This document shows positions 1 to 8,889 of a stretch of DNA of 64,000 bases, one piece after another. Position 1 is the stretch's first letter, and each line of letters starts with the position of its first letter. Origin of the DNA: Lachnospiraceae bacterium. GTDB taxonomy: Bacteria; Bacillota; Clostridia; Lachnospirales; Lachnospiraceae. The notes under the pieces are model-generated. The model was not told where the DNA came from. It worked only from the letters and a program-made list of their open reading frames with translations, and searched no databases. The translations under genes were made by a program, and so were the position numbers. The stretch is taken from the NCBI GenBank assembly GCA_015057425.1, contig SVEL01000008.1:45668-109667 (forward strand). Reading direction: 5' to 3'.

Positions 1-719
<719 letters not shown>

Positions 720-751
720 GAATAATGTAAATAAATAGTTATTGCATAATC

Positions 752-785
752 AGTTCCCTGATAATTTTATCAGGGAACTTTTTTG
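752..785 (+). terminator. Intrinsic terminator after guaB
   Basis: A 12-bp stem (AGTTCCCTGATA pairing with TATCAGGGAACT) with a short loop is followed by a T-run. It isolates guaB from the acyltransferase downstream. Confidence 0.9.
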
Positions 786-830
786 TAACCTTTTTTACTT
801 TACTGACTCTAATTAGTGTAGGAGGTTACA

Positions 831-1829
831 ATGGACATAATTATAAAGAAAAGAGACGCGTACTTTTGTAATTTAAAAGCTGTACTTATACTTTTGGTAG
901 TATATGGCCACCTTATTGAACCTGAAATGGGAAAATTCGATATTGTAATGGCATTGTATAAGTTCATTTATATGGTCCATATGCCGTTGTTTGTATTTCT
1001 ATCAGGCTATTTTACGGTCAATGGCAAAACGGCCGTAAAACAGGCAAAAAAGATACTTATAACTTATATTATTTTGCAGTCGTCGATTATGGTGGCAGTT
1101 AATTATCTGCATATAGAAATATATGTGGGAAATACGCCTATAAATTATGTGTCGTTTACAACGCCATTCTGGCATCTGTGGTATCTTATAAGTCTTGCCT
1201 GTTGGAGTATGGCAGGAAGTGTAATATTATTTCTTGATGAACGATACAGAATATTGAAACGTAGTTCAATGAAGGTTTTTATAATAGTGATTTCTGTGAT
1301 TGTAGGGTGCCTTGCAGGAATGATGCCATATATAGGACGAGAGCTTTCTTTATCAAGAACGCTGGTATTTATGCCATATTTTTTAGGTGGAATGTTTATT
1401 CCTAAAAATATACAATGGCATAAATATAAGAAAAGGGGTATAATTGCTTTGGCTTTGGGACTTATATTGTTTATTGGAAGCTACGAAACTATAGATTACA
1501 GTTTTTTGTGGCAGAGAAGTCCTTATGGAGATGATATGTATACAGGGATTCTGTGTAGAGGGCTATGTTACATAACAGCTGTCCTTTTAGGATTTTTTGT
1601 TATTACCCATATGCCCGGACGGAGATGTTTTTTTTCGAAAATAGGCGCGGATACTATGAACATTTATCTGTGGCATCCGTTTATCATTATGCTTATGAAC
1701 GGAGTCGGTATAAGTGAAAATTTGTTTATATTTCTTGCATTTCCGATTAGTATGATGATTATATATTTGATTTATATGCTATTTAAGTGGAATAGCGGTT
1801 TGTATGGTATTTTCCATAGCAAAACATAA
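831..1829 (+). CDS. Membrane acyltransferase family 3 protein
   Basis: A 332-residue integral membrane protein with about ten hydrophobic segments. The N-terminal region LKAVLILLVVYGHLIEP carries the conserved His after the first helix, as in acyltransferase-3 (OafA/fucose 4-O-acetylase-like) proteins. WHLWYLISL and YLWHPFIIML are further family-type motifs. Such enzymes transfer acetyl or other acyl groups to surface sugars or other envelope substrates, but the substrate here cannot be read. The start ATG is preceded by a good GGAGGT site. The stop is 26 bases before the ECF sigma gene and no terminator lies between, so the two are probably cotranscribed. The family call is firm; the specific role is unknown. 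Confidence 0.85.
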   Translation: MDIIIKKRDAYFCNLKAVLILLVVYGHLIEPEMGKFDIVMALYKFIYMVHMPLFVFLSGYFTVNGKTAVKQAKKILITYIILQSSIMVAVNYLHIEIYVGNTPINYVSFTTPFWHLWYLISLACWSMAGSVILFLDERYRILKRSSMKVFIIVISVIVGCLAGMMPYIGRELSLSRTLVFMPYFLGGMFIPKNIQWHKYKKRGIIALALGLILFIGSYETIDYSFLWQRSPYGDDMYTGILCRGLCYITAVLLGFFVITHMPGRRCFFSKIGADTMNIYLWHPFIIMLMNGVGISENLFIFLAFPISMMIIYLIYMLFKWNSGLYGIFHSKT

Positions 1830-1855
1830 AAGTAACACTATGAGAGGAACTGATT

Positions 1856-2344
1856 ATGGCGGTCTTTAAGGATATATATGATGAATATGGTAAAAGACTA
1901 TATGGCTTTATTTATTCTCTGACAGGTGACGAGTATATGACAGAAGAATTGCTGCAGGAAACTTTTTATCAGGTTTTTCTACATATTGATAAGTTTGAGG
2001 GAAGATGCAGCATTTATACATGGATATGCCAGATTGCAAAGAATGCATGGTATAAAGAGTGTAAAAGAAAAAAGCGATTTGTGCCTGCATTTGAAGATGA
2101 AATGGAAGCTTTGGATACAGGACATCCTGTTGAAGAAGAGATTATCAAAAAAGACCAGTGCAGACGGATAAGAGAAGCCTTAAGTAAGCTTGAAGAACCG
2201 TACAAGGATGTATTTATCTTACATGTTTTAGGTGAAATTAAGCTAAAGGAAATAGCGGATATGTACGGAAAGACGGAAAGCTGGGCAAAGGTTACATACT
2301 TTAGGGCGAAAGCAAAAATTACGGCATTGATGGAAAGTGAATAA
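1856..2344 (+). CDS. ECF-type RNA polymerase sigma factor
   Basis: A 162-residue sigma-70 family protein of the extracytoplasmic-function class. Region 2 spans roughly residues 6-70, with EELLQETFYQVFLHIDKFEG and the -10-recognition part SIYTWICQIAKNAWY. Region 4 spans about 100-155, with an HTH in KLKEIADMYGKTESWAKVTYFRAK. It lacks regions 1 and 3, as expected for ECF factors. The next gene is an anti-sigma protein with a zinc-binding N-terminus and one membrane helix, so the pair should form a membrane-signal-responsive switch. Its target promoters cannot be inferred from the window. Confidence 0.93.
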   Translation: MAVFKDIYDEYGKRLYGFIYSLTGDEYMTEELLQETFYQVFLHIDKFEGRCSIYTWICQIAKNAWYKECKRKKRFVPAFEDEMEALDTGHPVEEEIIKKDQCRRIREALSKLEEPYKDVFILHVLGEIKLKEIADMYGKTESWAKVTYFRAKAKITALMESE

Positions 2345-2372
2345 CGGCGATGTGCCAAAGGAGGTAATAAAT

Positions 2373-3686
2373 ATGAAGATTACGTGTGATATTATAAAGG
2401 ATTTAATGATTATATATAATGAAGAGGTGTCAGGTGACACAAAAAGGTTAGTTGAAGAACATCTTGAAACTTGCGAAGAATGCCGTGAGTATTACAGACA
2501 GATAAATGAATCTTTGGATTCTATAAATGATATTAAAGTTATGGAGACAGACACAAAGGAAAAGAACAAGGCTGTTAAGAAAAGCTTTAGCAAAATCAGA
2601 AACAGATGGATTGCATCGGTTTTAATTGTGATATTATTGGTGCCGATAGTTGCATTTTGCGGAAGACTTACTGTTAATCAGATAGATGGCAGAGGTCTTA
2701 AGTATACCAATATTGATGAAGTGCTTTTGTGTAAAAAGTATTTACAGAATATAGAGAAGAAAGATTTCGATAAGCTTTATGGTACGATGGATATAGAGGC
2801 ACGTTATGAAGACCTTAAGGAGATTTATGACAGTTATGTTAGTAAGGAAGGGATAAGGGAATTTGAAGATATTAAGTTAAATGGTTCAGACTGGAAGGTA
2901 ATTGGTGATAAAAAAGATATCCTTGCCTATGAAGGTGATGAATTAAGCTTTTGGAGTAATGCCATTGAAAATAATATGCAAAACATTATGATTCCTGAAG
3001 CAGTATGGAATCAGGTGGTTACTAATCCTACAGTGACAGAGACAGATTACTTTAATCAGGATATTGTATTTTATTATCCACAGGAAAATACGGTGTGGGA
3101 AGATGAGGGTATTATAGATATCTATGAAAATCCGGGATTTGTCCGCCTTGAGACAAAATGGGGAAATTACTATGTTTTTGGGAAGTTAACATATGACACC
3201 GATGAAGATAAGGTATATGTACCTGCCGATGTGATGTTAGATAATTGTACATCAGATGATTATTGTGTAAATCTTTACAGATGGATGAATATATTGCCGA
3301 AAGAGATAGAAGAAGATGCTGTAAAGATTGTGGAAGCATCCATAGATGAAGGTCTTAATAGCTTTAATGAAGAATATGGTGACATTATAAATATGAATGC
3401 CAAAGAATATGTCGGTCATATGAAAGACAGCTACAAAAAAGGCTTTGAAAGTTTTTGGAATGCAGGTTATTCTATTACGGACATTTCTTATATAGATAAA
3501 GACCAGATAGAAAGAATAGCTGCTCCCGGTGAAACATATACCATGCATGTAGAAGTTAAAAACAGGGAAGGAAATGTAAGTGTCGGTAAATTTGTATTTA
3601 CGGTAAGAGATGATAAAATAGAGTGCCATATGAGTGAGGGCTCAGGTGATGGTGTAGATGCTTTATATAATGCGATAACTAATTAG
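2373..3686 (+). CDS. Membrane-anchored anti-sigma factor with zinc-finger N-terminus
   Basis: The start at 2373 is chosen because AAAGGAGG lies just upstream; an in-frame ATG at 2337 overlaps the sigma gene and has no site. The N-terminal 40 residues carry C5 and H30-x3-C34-x2-C37, the ZAS-type anti-sigma zinc motif. A single membrane helix follows at about residues 76-94 (WIASVLIVILLVPIVAF), then roughly 340 extracytoplasmic residues with no recognised domain. The expected role is to hold the preceding ECF factor inactive until an envelope signal is received. The large outer domain is unusual for the family and is presumably the sensor (inference). A bidirectional terminator follows. Confidence 0.85.
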   Translation: MKITCDIIKDLMIIYNEEVSGDTKRLVEEHLETCEECREYYRQINESLDSINDIKVMETDTKEKNKAVKKSFSKIRNRWIASVLIVILLVPIVAFCGRLTVNQIDGRGLKYTNIDEVLLCKKYLQNIEKKDFDKLYGTMDIEARYEDLKEIYDSYVSKEGIREFEDIKLNGSDWKVIGDKKDILAYEGDELSFWSNAIENNMQNIMIPEAVWNQVVTNPTVTETDYFNQDIVFYYPQENTVWEDEGIIDIYENPGFVRLETKWGNYYVFGKLTYDTDEDKVYVPADVMLDNCTSDDYCVNLYRWMNILPKEIEEDAVKIVEASIDEGLNSFNEEYGDIINMNAKEYVGHMKDSYKKGFESFWNAGYSITDISYIDKDQIERIAAPGETYTMHVEVKNREGNVSVGKFVFTVRDDKIECHMSEGSGDGVDALYNAITN

Positions 3687-3690
3687 GAAA

Positions 3691-3733
3691 AAAAGTCTAA
3701 CTTTTGGAGATACTACCAAAGTTAGACTTTTTT
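3691..3733. terminator. Bidirectional terminator
   Basis: A long stem (AAAAGTCTAACTTTTGG with CCAAAGTTAGACTTTT) has A and T runs on both sides. It serves the anti-sigma gene on the plus strand and the convergent response regulator on the minus strand, whose stop codon it touches. Confidence 0.88.
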
Positions 3734-4514
3734 AAAGTGCATGCTTAATTTTTGTTGAGTAATAATATACAAATTCTGATATGGTAGGGGTACATCTTTT
3801 AGAATTTACCCTACCTTTATAATGAGTTAATAAATCATCTATGTTACCATTATTCCATGTGCTGTCAATGGCACTTTGCATAGCACGTTCTATGCTGCCA
3901 ACTTTCTTTGAATGATTGCTTGCGATTACAGAAGTAATACCAACGGTTTCACCTGAAATATGTAGTTGAATTGCTTCAATTAAATACTTGTATCCACGTA
4001 AAAAATGCTTCATTGATATCAGGTCTAATTCATGTATTATCATATTTTTAATAATTCCATTTTTTAATGTTATTTCTTCGTCGGTTGCATATTTGCAATC
4101 AATGTTTTTTCGCTTAATGCTTTGTATGATTTCATTCTTGAGTGATAAAATGAATCTGATAACCTCAGCTTCGGAATAATTTTTCTGATATTTTGAAAAT
4201 ATAAAGTCTGTACCTAATTCGTGAATCATATGATAAATACATTGGCTTGAGTTATAGGTTGTGACCACGATAAAAGGTTTATATTTAGCGGTGACGAGAT
4301 TTTTAAGGATATCAATGCCTGTACCTTCGCCTTTTTGAAGCTCAAGGTCAAGAATAACAACATCAGGTTGTAAACGGATAATCATTTCAAAAGCATCCGG
4401 TGCACTACCTGTTATACCAACTAATTGAATATCATCATAGTTATTGGACAATTCGATGAATTTATTCTGTGTATCAATATCATCTTCAACTACAAGTATT
4501 GATAACCGGTTCAT
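3732..4514 (-). CDS. Response regulator with Spo0A-type DNA-binding C-terminal domain
   Basis: A 260-residue two-domain regulator. The receiver spans residues 4-120, with acidic E10/D11/D12, phospho-acceptor D56 in VVILDLEL, T85/T86, and K108 in FSKYQKN. The C-terminal region from about 155 resembles the Spo0A effector domain: HFLRGYKYLIEAIQLHI, then GITSVIASNHSKKVGSIERAMQSAI, and a final helix with TPTISEFVYY. Spo0A is the sporulation master regulator of Firmicutes, but this copy is divergent and sits beside a divergently transcribed export operon rather than spoIVB. I infer a local activator of that operon. No histidine kinase is present nearby. The ATG has an AAGGAGC site. The domain call is good; the function is inference. 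Confidence 0.82.
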   Translation of the reverse strand: MNRLSILVVEDDIDTQNKFIELSNNYDDIQLVGITGSAPDAFEMIIRLQPDVVILDLELQKGEGTGIDILKNLVTAKYKPFIVVTTYNSSQCIYHMIHELGTDFIFSKYQKNYSEAEVIRFILSLKNEIIQSIKRKNIDCKYATDEEITLKNGIIKNMIIHELDLISMKHFLRGYKYLIEAIQLHISGETVGITSVIASNHSKKVGSIERAMQSAIDSTWNNGNIDDLLTHYKGRVNSKRCTPTISEFVYYYSTKIKHAL

Positions 4515-4577
4515 AACAATAATGCTCCTTCTAATAATGTCGTAAGATTAATATAATATTTTTATATAAAAAAATCA

Positions 4578-4607
4578 ACCTACAAAAACCTACAATTTTA
4601 ACCTACA
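4578..4607. promoter_or_regulatory. Three direct ACCTACA repeats, likely regulator-binding sites
   Basis: ACCTACA occurs at 4578-4584, 4588-4594 and 4601-4607, all in one orientation, with offsets of 10 and 13 bases. The array lies between the divergent regulator and the export operon and ends three bases before the poor -35 hexamer. That position suits an activator. It does not match the canonical Spo0A box TGTCGAA. Confidence 0.6.
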
Positions 4608-4610
4608 GAA

Positions 4611-4639
4611 ATCCATTTACTATTTCGCTTTAATATGAT
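4611..4639 (+). promoter_or_regulatory. Candidate activator-dependent promoter of the export operon
   Basis: A -10 element TATGAT at 4634-4639 has, 17 bases upstream, only ATCCAT in the -35 position. A good -10 with a weak -35 and adjacent direct repeats suggests dependence on a bound activator. Confidence 0.5.
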
Positions 4640-4715
4640 AGCATATGTATATAAATTGCAATTTATAGTTTTCAATAAATTTAATCAATATTAAGAGAGG
4701 AGAGAGATAAACGGT

Positions 4716-5162
4716 ATGTTTAAAAAAATAAGTTCTATAGTATTGTCATTAGTTTTGGTGGCAATAATATTTTTAAATGTTAGGCAGTTCTTAGAAAAAA
4801 CAACATATGCGTATGGTACAAAAGACCTTGTAATTGGTGGAAGTTCTGAAACTGGATATAACTATACGCCGGCCGGAGTAAAAGAAGTTACAGATCAGGA
4901 ATTTTTAGTTATATGTCAGGGCGTTAGATACCAGAATATACAGTCAGCAAGGTCATGGACGGCATTACCGCAGCATCATCCGACAAGTCATGTTTTACAG
5001 AATATGTTTGCTAATAGTACAACAAAAACATATACTTTTACAGAAGAGTTTGATAAAAGATTGATAAATGGTTTTGATGCCGGTGATTATGTAACGGTTC
5101 GATTTGGTCCGGTTAAAAGCACTTCTTATACATATTTCACAGTTTTTTATCATTACTATTAA
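4716..5162 (+). CDS. Small exported protein of unknown function
   Basis: A 148-residue protein with a lysine-containing N-terminus and one hydrophobic stretch (IVLSLVLVAIIFLN) typical of a signal peptide. Cleavage is plausible near AYG at about residue 35. The mature part of roughly 110 residues is polar, rich in Thr, Tyr and Phe, and contains no domain I recognise. It is the first gene after the ACCTACA-repeat promoter and is preceded by an AGAGGAGAGAG site. It is followed by a hairpin and then by two larger anchored proteins and an ABC transporter. Being small and first in an operon with an exporter, it could be the exported substrate, but that is inference. No Cys-rich or Gly-Gly leader motif is seen. 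Confidence 0.7.
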   Translation: MFKKISSIVLSLVLVAIIFLNVRQFLEKTTYAYGTKDLVIGGSSETGYNYTPAGVKEVTDQEFLVICQGVRYQNIQSARSWTALPQHHPTSHVLQNMFANSTTKTYTFTEEFDKRLINGFDAGDYVTVRFGPVKSTSYTYFTVFYHYY

Positions 5163-5183
5163 GATAACTGATTTATAAGAGAA

Positions 5184-5206
5184 GGCGGGGCTTAAAAAAG
5201 CCCCGT
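5184..5206 (+). other. GC-rich hairpin between the first two genes of the export operon
   Basis: GCGGGGCT pairs with AGCCCCGT around a short A-rich loop. There is no T-run after it, so it is more likely an mRNA-stabilising or attenuating structure than a full terminator. It could make the first small gene more abundant than the rest of the operon. Confidence 0.5.
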
Positions 5207-5223
5207 TATAAAGGATGGAGAGT

Positions 5224-6633
5224 ATGAAAAAAAATATCATTTTTATATCAGCAGTTGCAGTGTTAATCTTATTATCATTAGTTATATCTACACAGCGAAA
5301 AATTAGTGAAGATAAGGTCACAGAGAATAAAGAAACAACTTCACAAAAGCAGACAACCGTTACTAACAAAAGATTCCTTGAAATGGGTGAAAAAGCTACA
5401 CATTACAATTATTCAAATGATGAGATAAGTTATGAAATTTGTGTAAACGGCGCAGAGTTGTCATATGAGCTATATCCTGAATATCAGGAATATACATATA
5501 TGACAAATAAAATGGATAAGTCTATAACAAATTATGAAAAAGACGGAAGAGCATTTAGAGATGAAATAAGATATCTTTATGTGGATTTTACATTGACTAA
5601 CAAAGATGATAAAGGTGGTTCGTTACGTTTAGATGAGAGATTCAGACATGCAAATGTTAACGATACGGAAGTAAGTGTTTGGCATGATTATGGTTATTTT
5701 TTTAGAATTACTGATGGCCAGATTAAGTATATGCCGGACGACGGCTGGGGTGGAACTTATATAAAACTTGAAGCAGGTGAAAAGGTAAACTTGAGAGTTA
5801 TATATATGGTTTTACCATGTTGGTTATATAATGAACACTTTACTACGGATTATGATAATGCATCTTATGTAGACCTGAATCTCGGTGTATACGAAACAGG
5901 TTATCTTACTTTTTATGTGGGTGACGCACCATATGATTATGATAAGAGAGATAAAAAGAGAGCAAAAATCAGAAATAAAGTTACAAGTCTTGACAATGTT
6001 GAAGAACAGGAGGAAGGATGTAAAGTTCATGACAGCTTCCTTTTTGACATAGGAGACGTAGTAGGAACACCGTATTATCAGGCACCGGGTGAAAGTATAC
6101 CCAATATGCAGATGGAGATATATGAAGCTGTGTTATATGATGATATAAGTGAACTGCCGGAGAGATTTGGTGAAAACGGATATTTAAGTGATATGACAGA
6201 TGTATATGTTGAAAAGTCGGGAGGCTCGACAGAGGATTACAGATATCTGTATGTAAAGGTAAAGATGAAACAGTTGTGCAATCTGTTTGAAGTGGTATGG
6301 TCGACAGAGCAGTGTATGTGGATTTATAACAGGGATGAAGACGGTTATATGTGGCAATTCGGATATCCTGATGATTATTATATCTTATCAGCAACCAATG
6401 AAAAGCAGAATTTAGGTAATTACAGTGAATCCTATACCAATGAAGGAGACGAGCTTGTAGTGGAAGCAGCATATGTGATACCTCCTGATATGGTGTATGA
6501 TTTGTATCTTTTTACAGCATGTGACGACATCATCGATTCAAGTGAGACTCATTACGCTGACGGTACAAAGGATAAGATATATGGATTTATTGACTTAAAT
6601 ATGAATTTGAAAGAGGAAGGCGGTGTTAAATAA
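5224..6633 (+). CDS. Membrane-anchored extracytoplasmic protein, unknown
   Basis: I place the start at 5224, with AAGGATGG just upstream; an ATG three codons earlier lies inside that site. The product is 469 residues. One N-terminal helix (IIFISAVAVLILLSLVI) acts as a signal or anchor, followed by a charged Thr/Glu linker and then a large outer region rich in Tyr, Asp and Glu. Two similar halves seem possible, since each contains a DGxxxRY/YRYLYV-like strand (YLYVDFTL and YLYVKVKM). This suggests a duplicated beta-domain, but I do not recognise a named family. The stop overlaps the next start (TAATG), indicating translational coupling within the export operon. Confidence 0.7.
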   Translation: MKKNIIFISAVAVLILLSLVISTQRKISEDKVTENKETTSQKQTTVTNKRFLEMGEKATHYNYSNDEISYEICVNGAELSYELYPEYQEYTYMTNKMDKSITNYEKDGRAFRDEIRYLYVDFTLTNKDDKGGSLRLDERFRHANVNDTEVSVWHDYGYFFRITDGQIKYMPDDGWGGTYIKLEAGEKVNLRVIYMVLPCWLYNEHFTTDYDNASYVDLNLGVYETGYLTFYVGDAPYDYDKRDKKRAKIRNKVTSLDNVEEQEEGCKVHDSFLFDIGDVVGTPYYQAPGESIPNMQMEIYEAVLYDDISELPERFGENGYLSDMTDVYVEKSGGSTEDYRYLYVKVKMKQLCNLFEVVWSTEQCMWIYNRDEDGYMWQFGYPDDYYILSATNEKQNLGNYSESYTNEGDELVVEAAYVIPPDMVYDLYLFTACDDIIDSSETHYADGTKDKIYGFIDLNMNLKEEGGVK

Positions 6634-7172
6634 TGATGCCTTTTAAAATAAAATATGTAATAATAGCAGCGGTTGTACTTATTGCAATTATTGCAGGGAG
6701 AGTTATATATGTTAACAGTAAATTTGAAAATATCAAGACTGTTGACAGAGAGATGGATGAATCGTTTGAATATGGAGATATGGTCGTTACAGTTACTAAG
6801 GCAGAATGGCTTGATGAAGAAAAATTTGGTGAGCAGTATGGTTCGGATGTGTTAATGACAGAGTATTACAAAAGCCTCATTAAAGATGCAAAACTCAAAT
6901 TATTGAAGGTTACTGTAGATGTGAAAAATATTACAAAAGAAGGTTATAATGATATATTGCAGTGGGATATTATGTACAAGACTACAGGCAATGGTTCTAC
7001 AATTTTCACGGATTTGACTAATACAGTAAATAATGAAATGCCTGAAGATAAAGAAGTGTATCTTTTTTTCAGATGTAACCCGAAAAAGTTTAAGAATCCT
7101 GAAGACATAGAGTATTTTATACGTGCAGGACTTTTTCCGAAGCAGGATATTATACGTTTAAAAGTAGAATAA
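6633..7172 (+). CDS. Small membrane-anchored protein, unknown
   Basis: A 179-residue protein with an N-terminal membrane helix (YVIIAAVVLIAIIAGRVIYV), followed by a soluble domain of about 150 residues facing outward. The strand-rich part includes a VTVDVKNIT segment, reminiscent of the DUF4352-like immunoglobulin fold found in many anchored Firmicutes proteins, but the match is weak. The start codon overlaps the preceding stop, and a second in-frame ATG follows directly, so the exact first residue is uncertain by one codon. Its place between an anchored partner and the ABC permeases suggests an accessory role in the same system. Confidence 0.68.
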   Translation: MMPFKIKYVIIAAVVLIAIIAGRVIYVNSKFENIKTVDREMDESFEYGDMVVTVTKAEWLDEEKFGEQYGSDVLMTEYYKSLIKDAKLKLLKVTVDVKNITKEGYNDILQWDIMYKTTGNGSTIFTDLTNTVNNEMPEDKEVYLFFRCNPKKFKNPEDIEYFIRAGLFPKQDIIRLKVE

Positions 7173-7191
7173 TAGTAGGAGGTATGATTAA

Positions 7192-8019
7192 GTGAAAAGA
7201 ATGTTACCCATAGAGTTCAGACGGTTATTCAGGTCATATTCATTTTATATGGCTATAGCCATAGGACTGCTCTTTCCTATCAGTTATTTGATACAGTACA
7301 TAATACCATATGCAGTAGCCAATGCAAGTGGAAGTTATATTGAATCAGGAGTAATCCCTCATTCTGTTTTTGAGTATCCGTTGGGGAGAGGAAGCTTTCA
7401 TGAATCAATACTTGCTAATATAGCACCATTACTTGTGGCTATACCATATGGATATTCTTATTACAGAGATAAGAAAACAGGCTATATAAAAAATCTGTTT
7501 ACAAGAAGTGAGAAGAAAAATTATCTTGTTTCGAAGTATATTGTAACTTTTTTCTCCGGTGGAGTTGTTCTGGCACTTCCGTGGCTTGTAAGTTTTATAG
7601 GGAATCTGATGTTTCTTCCGTATATCAAACCTATTGCAGGTTCTCATCTTTTCCCTATGGGAGGGACTGTGATGTGGAGTGAGTTGTTTTATTCATTTCC
7701 ATCATTGTATATATTAGTGTTTTGTACACGCTGTTTTATTATAGGCGGATTACTGGCATGTATGTGCCTTTCGGCGACATATATTGTCAATGGTATATTC
7801 CTTGTAGAATTGTTCCCATTTATATTTGTAACAGTATTCAATATGCTGGTTCCTGTTGTTGATACAAAGGGTGGATTGCTTAATAGTACTCAAAATATCC
7901 TGGATATCGAAATTTCAGGTGGTGGGATGACATATCTTGCAGTATTTTTGACTATGGCAGTCTTTGCATTAGTTTCTGTTATATATGTAGTTTGCAGTGC
8001 AAGGGAGGACAGCTTATAA
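7192..8019 (+). CDS. ABC-2 type permease, first subunit
   Basis: A 275-residue polytopic membrane protein with about six helices. The topology is that of ABC-2 permeases: one helix early, a large extracytoplasmic stretch after it, then paired helices. The segment SYYRDKKTGYIKNLFTRSEKKNYLVSK before helix 2 is the cytoplasmic coupling region typical of this class. Translation starts at GTG, chosen because AGGAGG lies nine bases upstream; the next ATG in frame is at 7201. The gene is followed after three bases by the second permease and then by the ATPase, giving a complete heterodimeric exporter. The substrate is unknown. Confidence 0.85.
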   Translation: MKRMLPIEFRRLFRSYSFYMAIAIGLLFPISYLIQYIIPYAVANASGSYIESGVIPHSVFEYPLGRGSFHESILANIAPLLVAIPYGYSYYRDKKTGYIKNLFTRSEKKNYLVSKYIVTFFSGGVVLALPWLVSFIGNLMFLPYIKPIAGSHLFPMGGTVMWSELFYSFPSLYILVFCTRCFIIGGLLACMCLSATYIVNGIFLVELFPFIFVTVFNMLVPVVDTKGGLLNSTQNILDIEISGGGMTYLAVFLTMAVFALVSVIYVVCSAREDSL

Positions 8020-8022
8020 AAT

Positions 8023-8850
8023 ATGTTAAGAAAAAGAATGAGTTTTGCGTATTTACTATTAAGCGATATTAAGCAGGGAATTATAAGCAGAATATGGTGG
8101 TATATGGCTGCTATGCCTATAGTTATATACCTTATACTGATGTTTTCAAATGAACTGAACGGAATGTTGTCAGATGGTGTAACAAGGCTTACAGTTACAG
8201 ATATTTTTACATATGTATATGAGGGTGTGAAAATCTTTGAAAGAAAAGAAGATATGACTTTTCCTGTAATGTTTGTTTCTTATATAATGGTTCCGTTTAT
8301 AATAACATCTTATTATCCGTTTAATGATTTTGAGGAAAGAGGAAAGGTCATTTTTACGAGGACAAGAAAAAGAAGCTTGTGGTGGTACTCAAAGTGCCTT
8401 TGGAATGTGGTAAGTATCGTTACATATCAGTTGATTATGCTTATAACTGCCATAGGGTATTGCGTTATGGGAGGCAAGGTGTCTTTTGAACCAAGTGAAA
8501 AAGCGGCAGTTCATCTGGGGATTGTTACAATGGATTGTAAACTTTCAGACATATTTATATATGTATTTATAATCCCGACACTGACGATTATAGCGTTATC
8601 ATTTCTTCAAATGACCATATCCGTCATTATGTCACCGGTTTATGGTATGATGGTGCAGGTTGTTATGCTTGTTCTATCAATATTTGTATATAGTCCGTTA
8701 TTACCGCATAATTTCCTTATGCTAAGAAGAAGTGCAATGGTAATTGATAATGGATATAAGCTACCGGTTGTAATAACGGTTTGTGTGATTATATCAGTTA
8801 TATCTGTAATTGTAGGACGAAATGTAATAGAAAAAAAGGATATTTTGTAA
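8023..8850 (+). CDS. ABC-2 type permease, second subunit
   Basis: A 275-residue membrane protein, equal in length to its upstream neighbour, with about six helices. Its coupling region DFEERGKVIFTRTRKRSLWWYSKCLW corresponds in place to that of the first permease, which supports a paralogous heterodimer. A GGGAGGAC site inside the end of the preceding gene serves the ATG. It ends about 40 bases before the ATPase gene. The class is clear from topology and context, while sequence alone does not show what is moved. Confidence 0.83.
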   Translation: MLRKRMSFAYLLLSDIKQGIISRIWWYMAAMPIVIYLILMFSNELNGMLSDGVTRLTVTDIFTYVYEGVKIFERKEDMTFPVMFVSYIMVPFIITSYYPFNDFEERGKVIFTRTRKRSLWWYSKCLWNVVSIVTYQLIMLITAIGYCVMGGKVSFEPSEKAAVHLGIVTMDCKLSDIFIYVFIIPTLTIIALSFLQMTISVIMSPVYGMMVQVVMLVLSIFVYSPLLPHNFLMLRRSAMVIDNGYKLPVVITVCVIISVISVIVGRNVIEKKDIL

Positions 8851-8889
8851 TTCGGAGGATTCGATGGAACACTTCGGAATGGAGGAAGT

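Noticed and set aside
2014..2358. 114-codon minus-strand frame opposite the ECF sigma gene
   Set aside because: It lies antisense to a clear gene, has no ribosome site, and is a shadow; the same holds for the other antisense frames in conserved genes.
4578..4607. Canonical Spo0A boxes for the Spo0A-like regulator
   Set aside because: The repeats read ACCTACA, which does not fit TGTCGAA on either strand.
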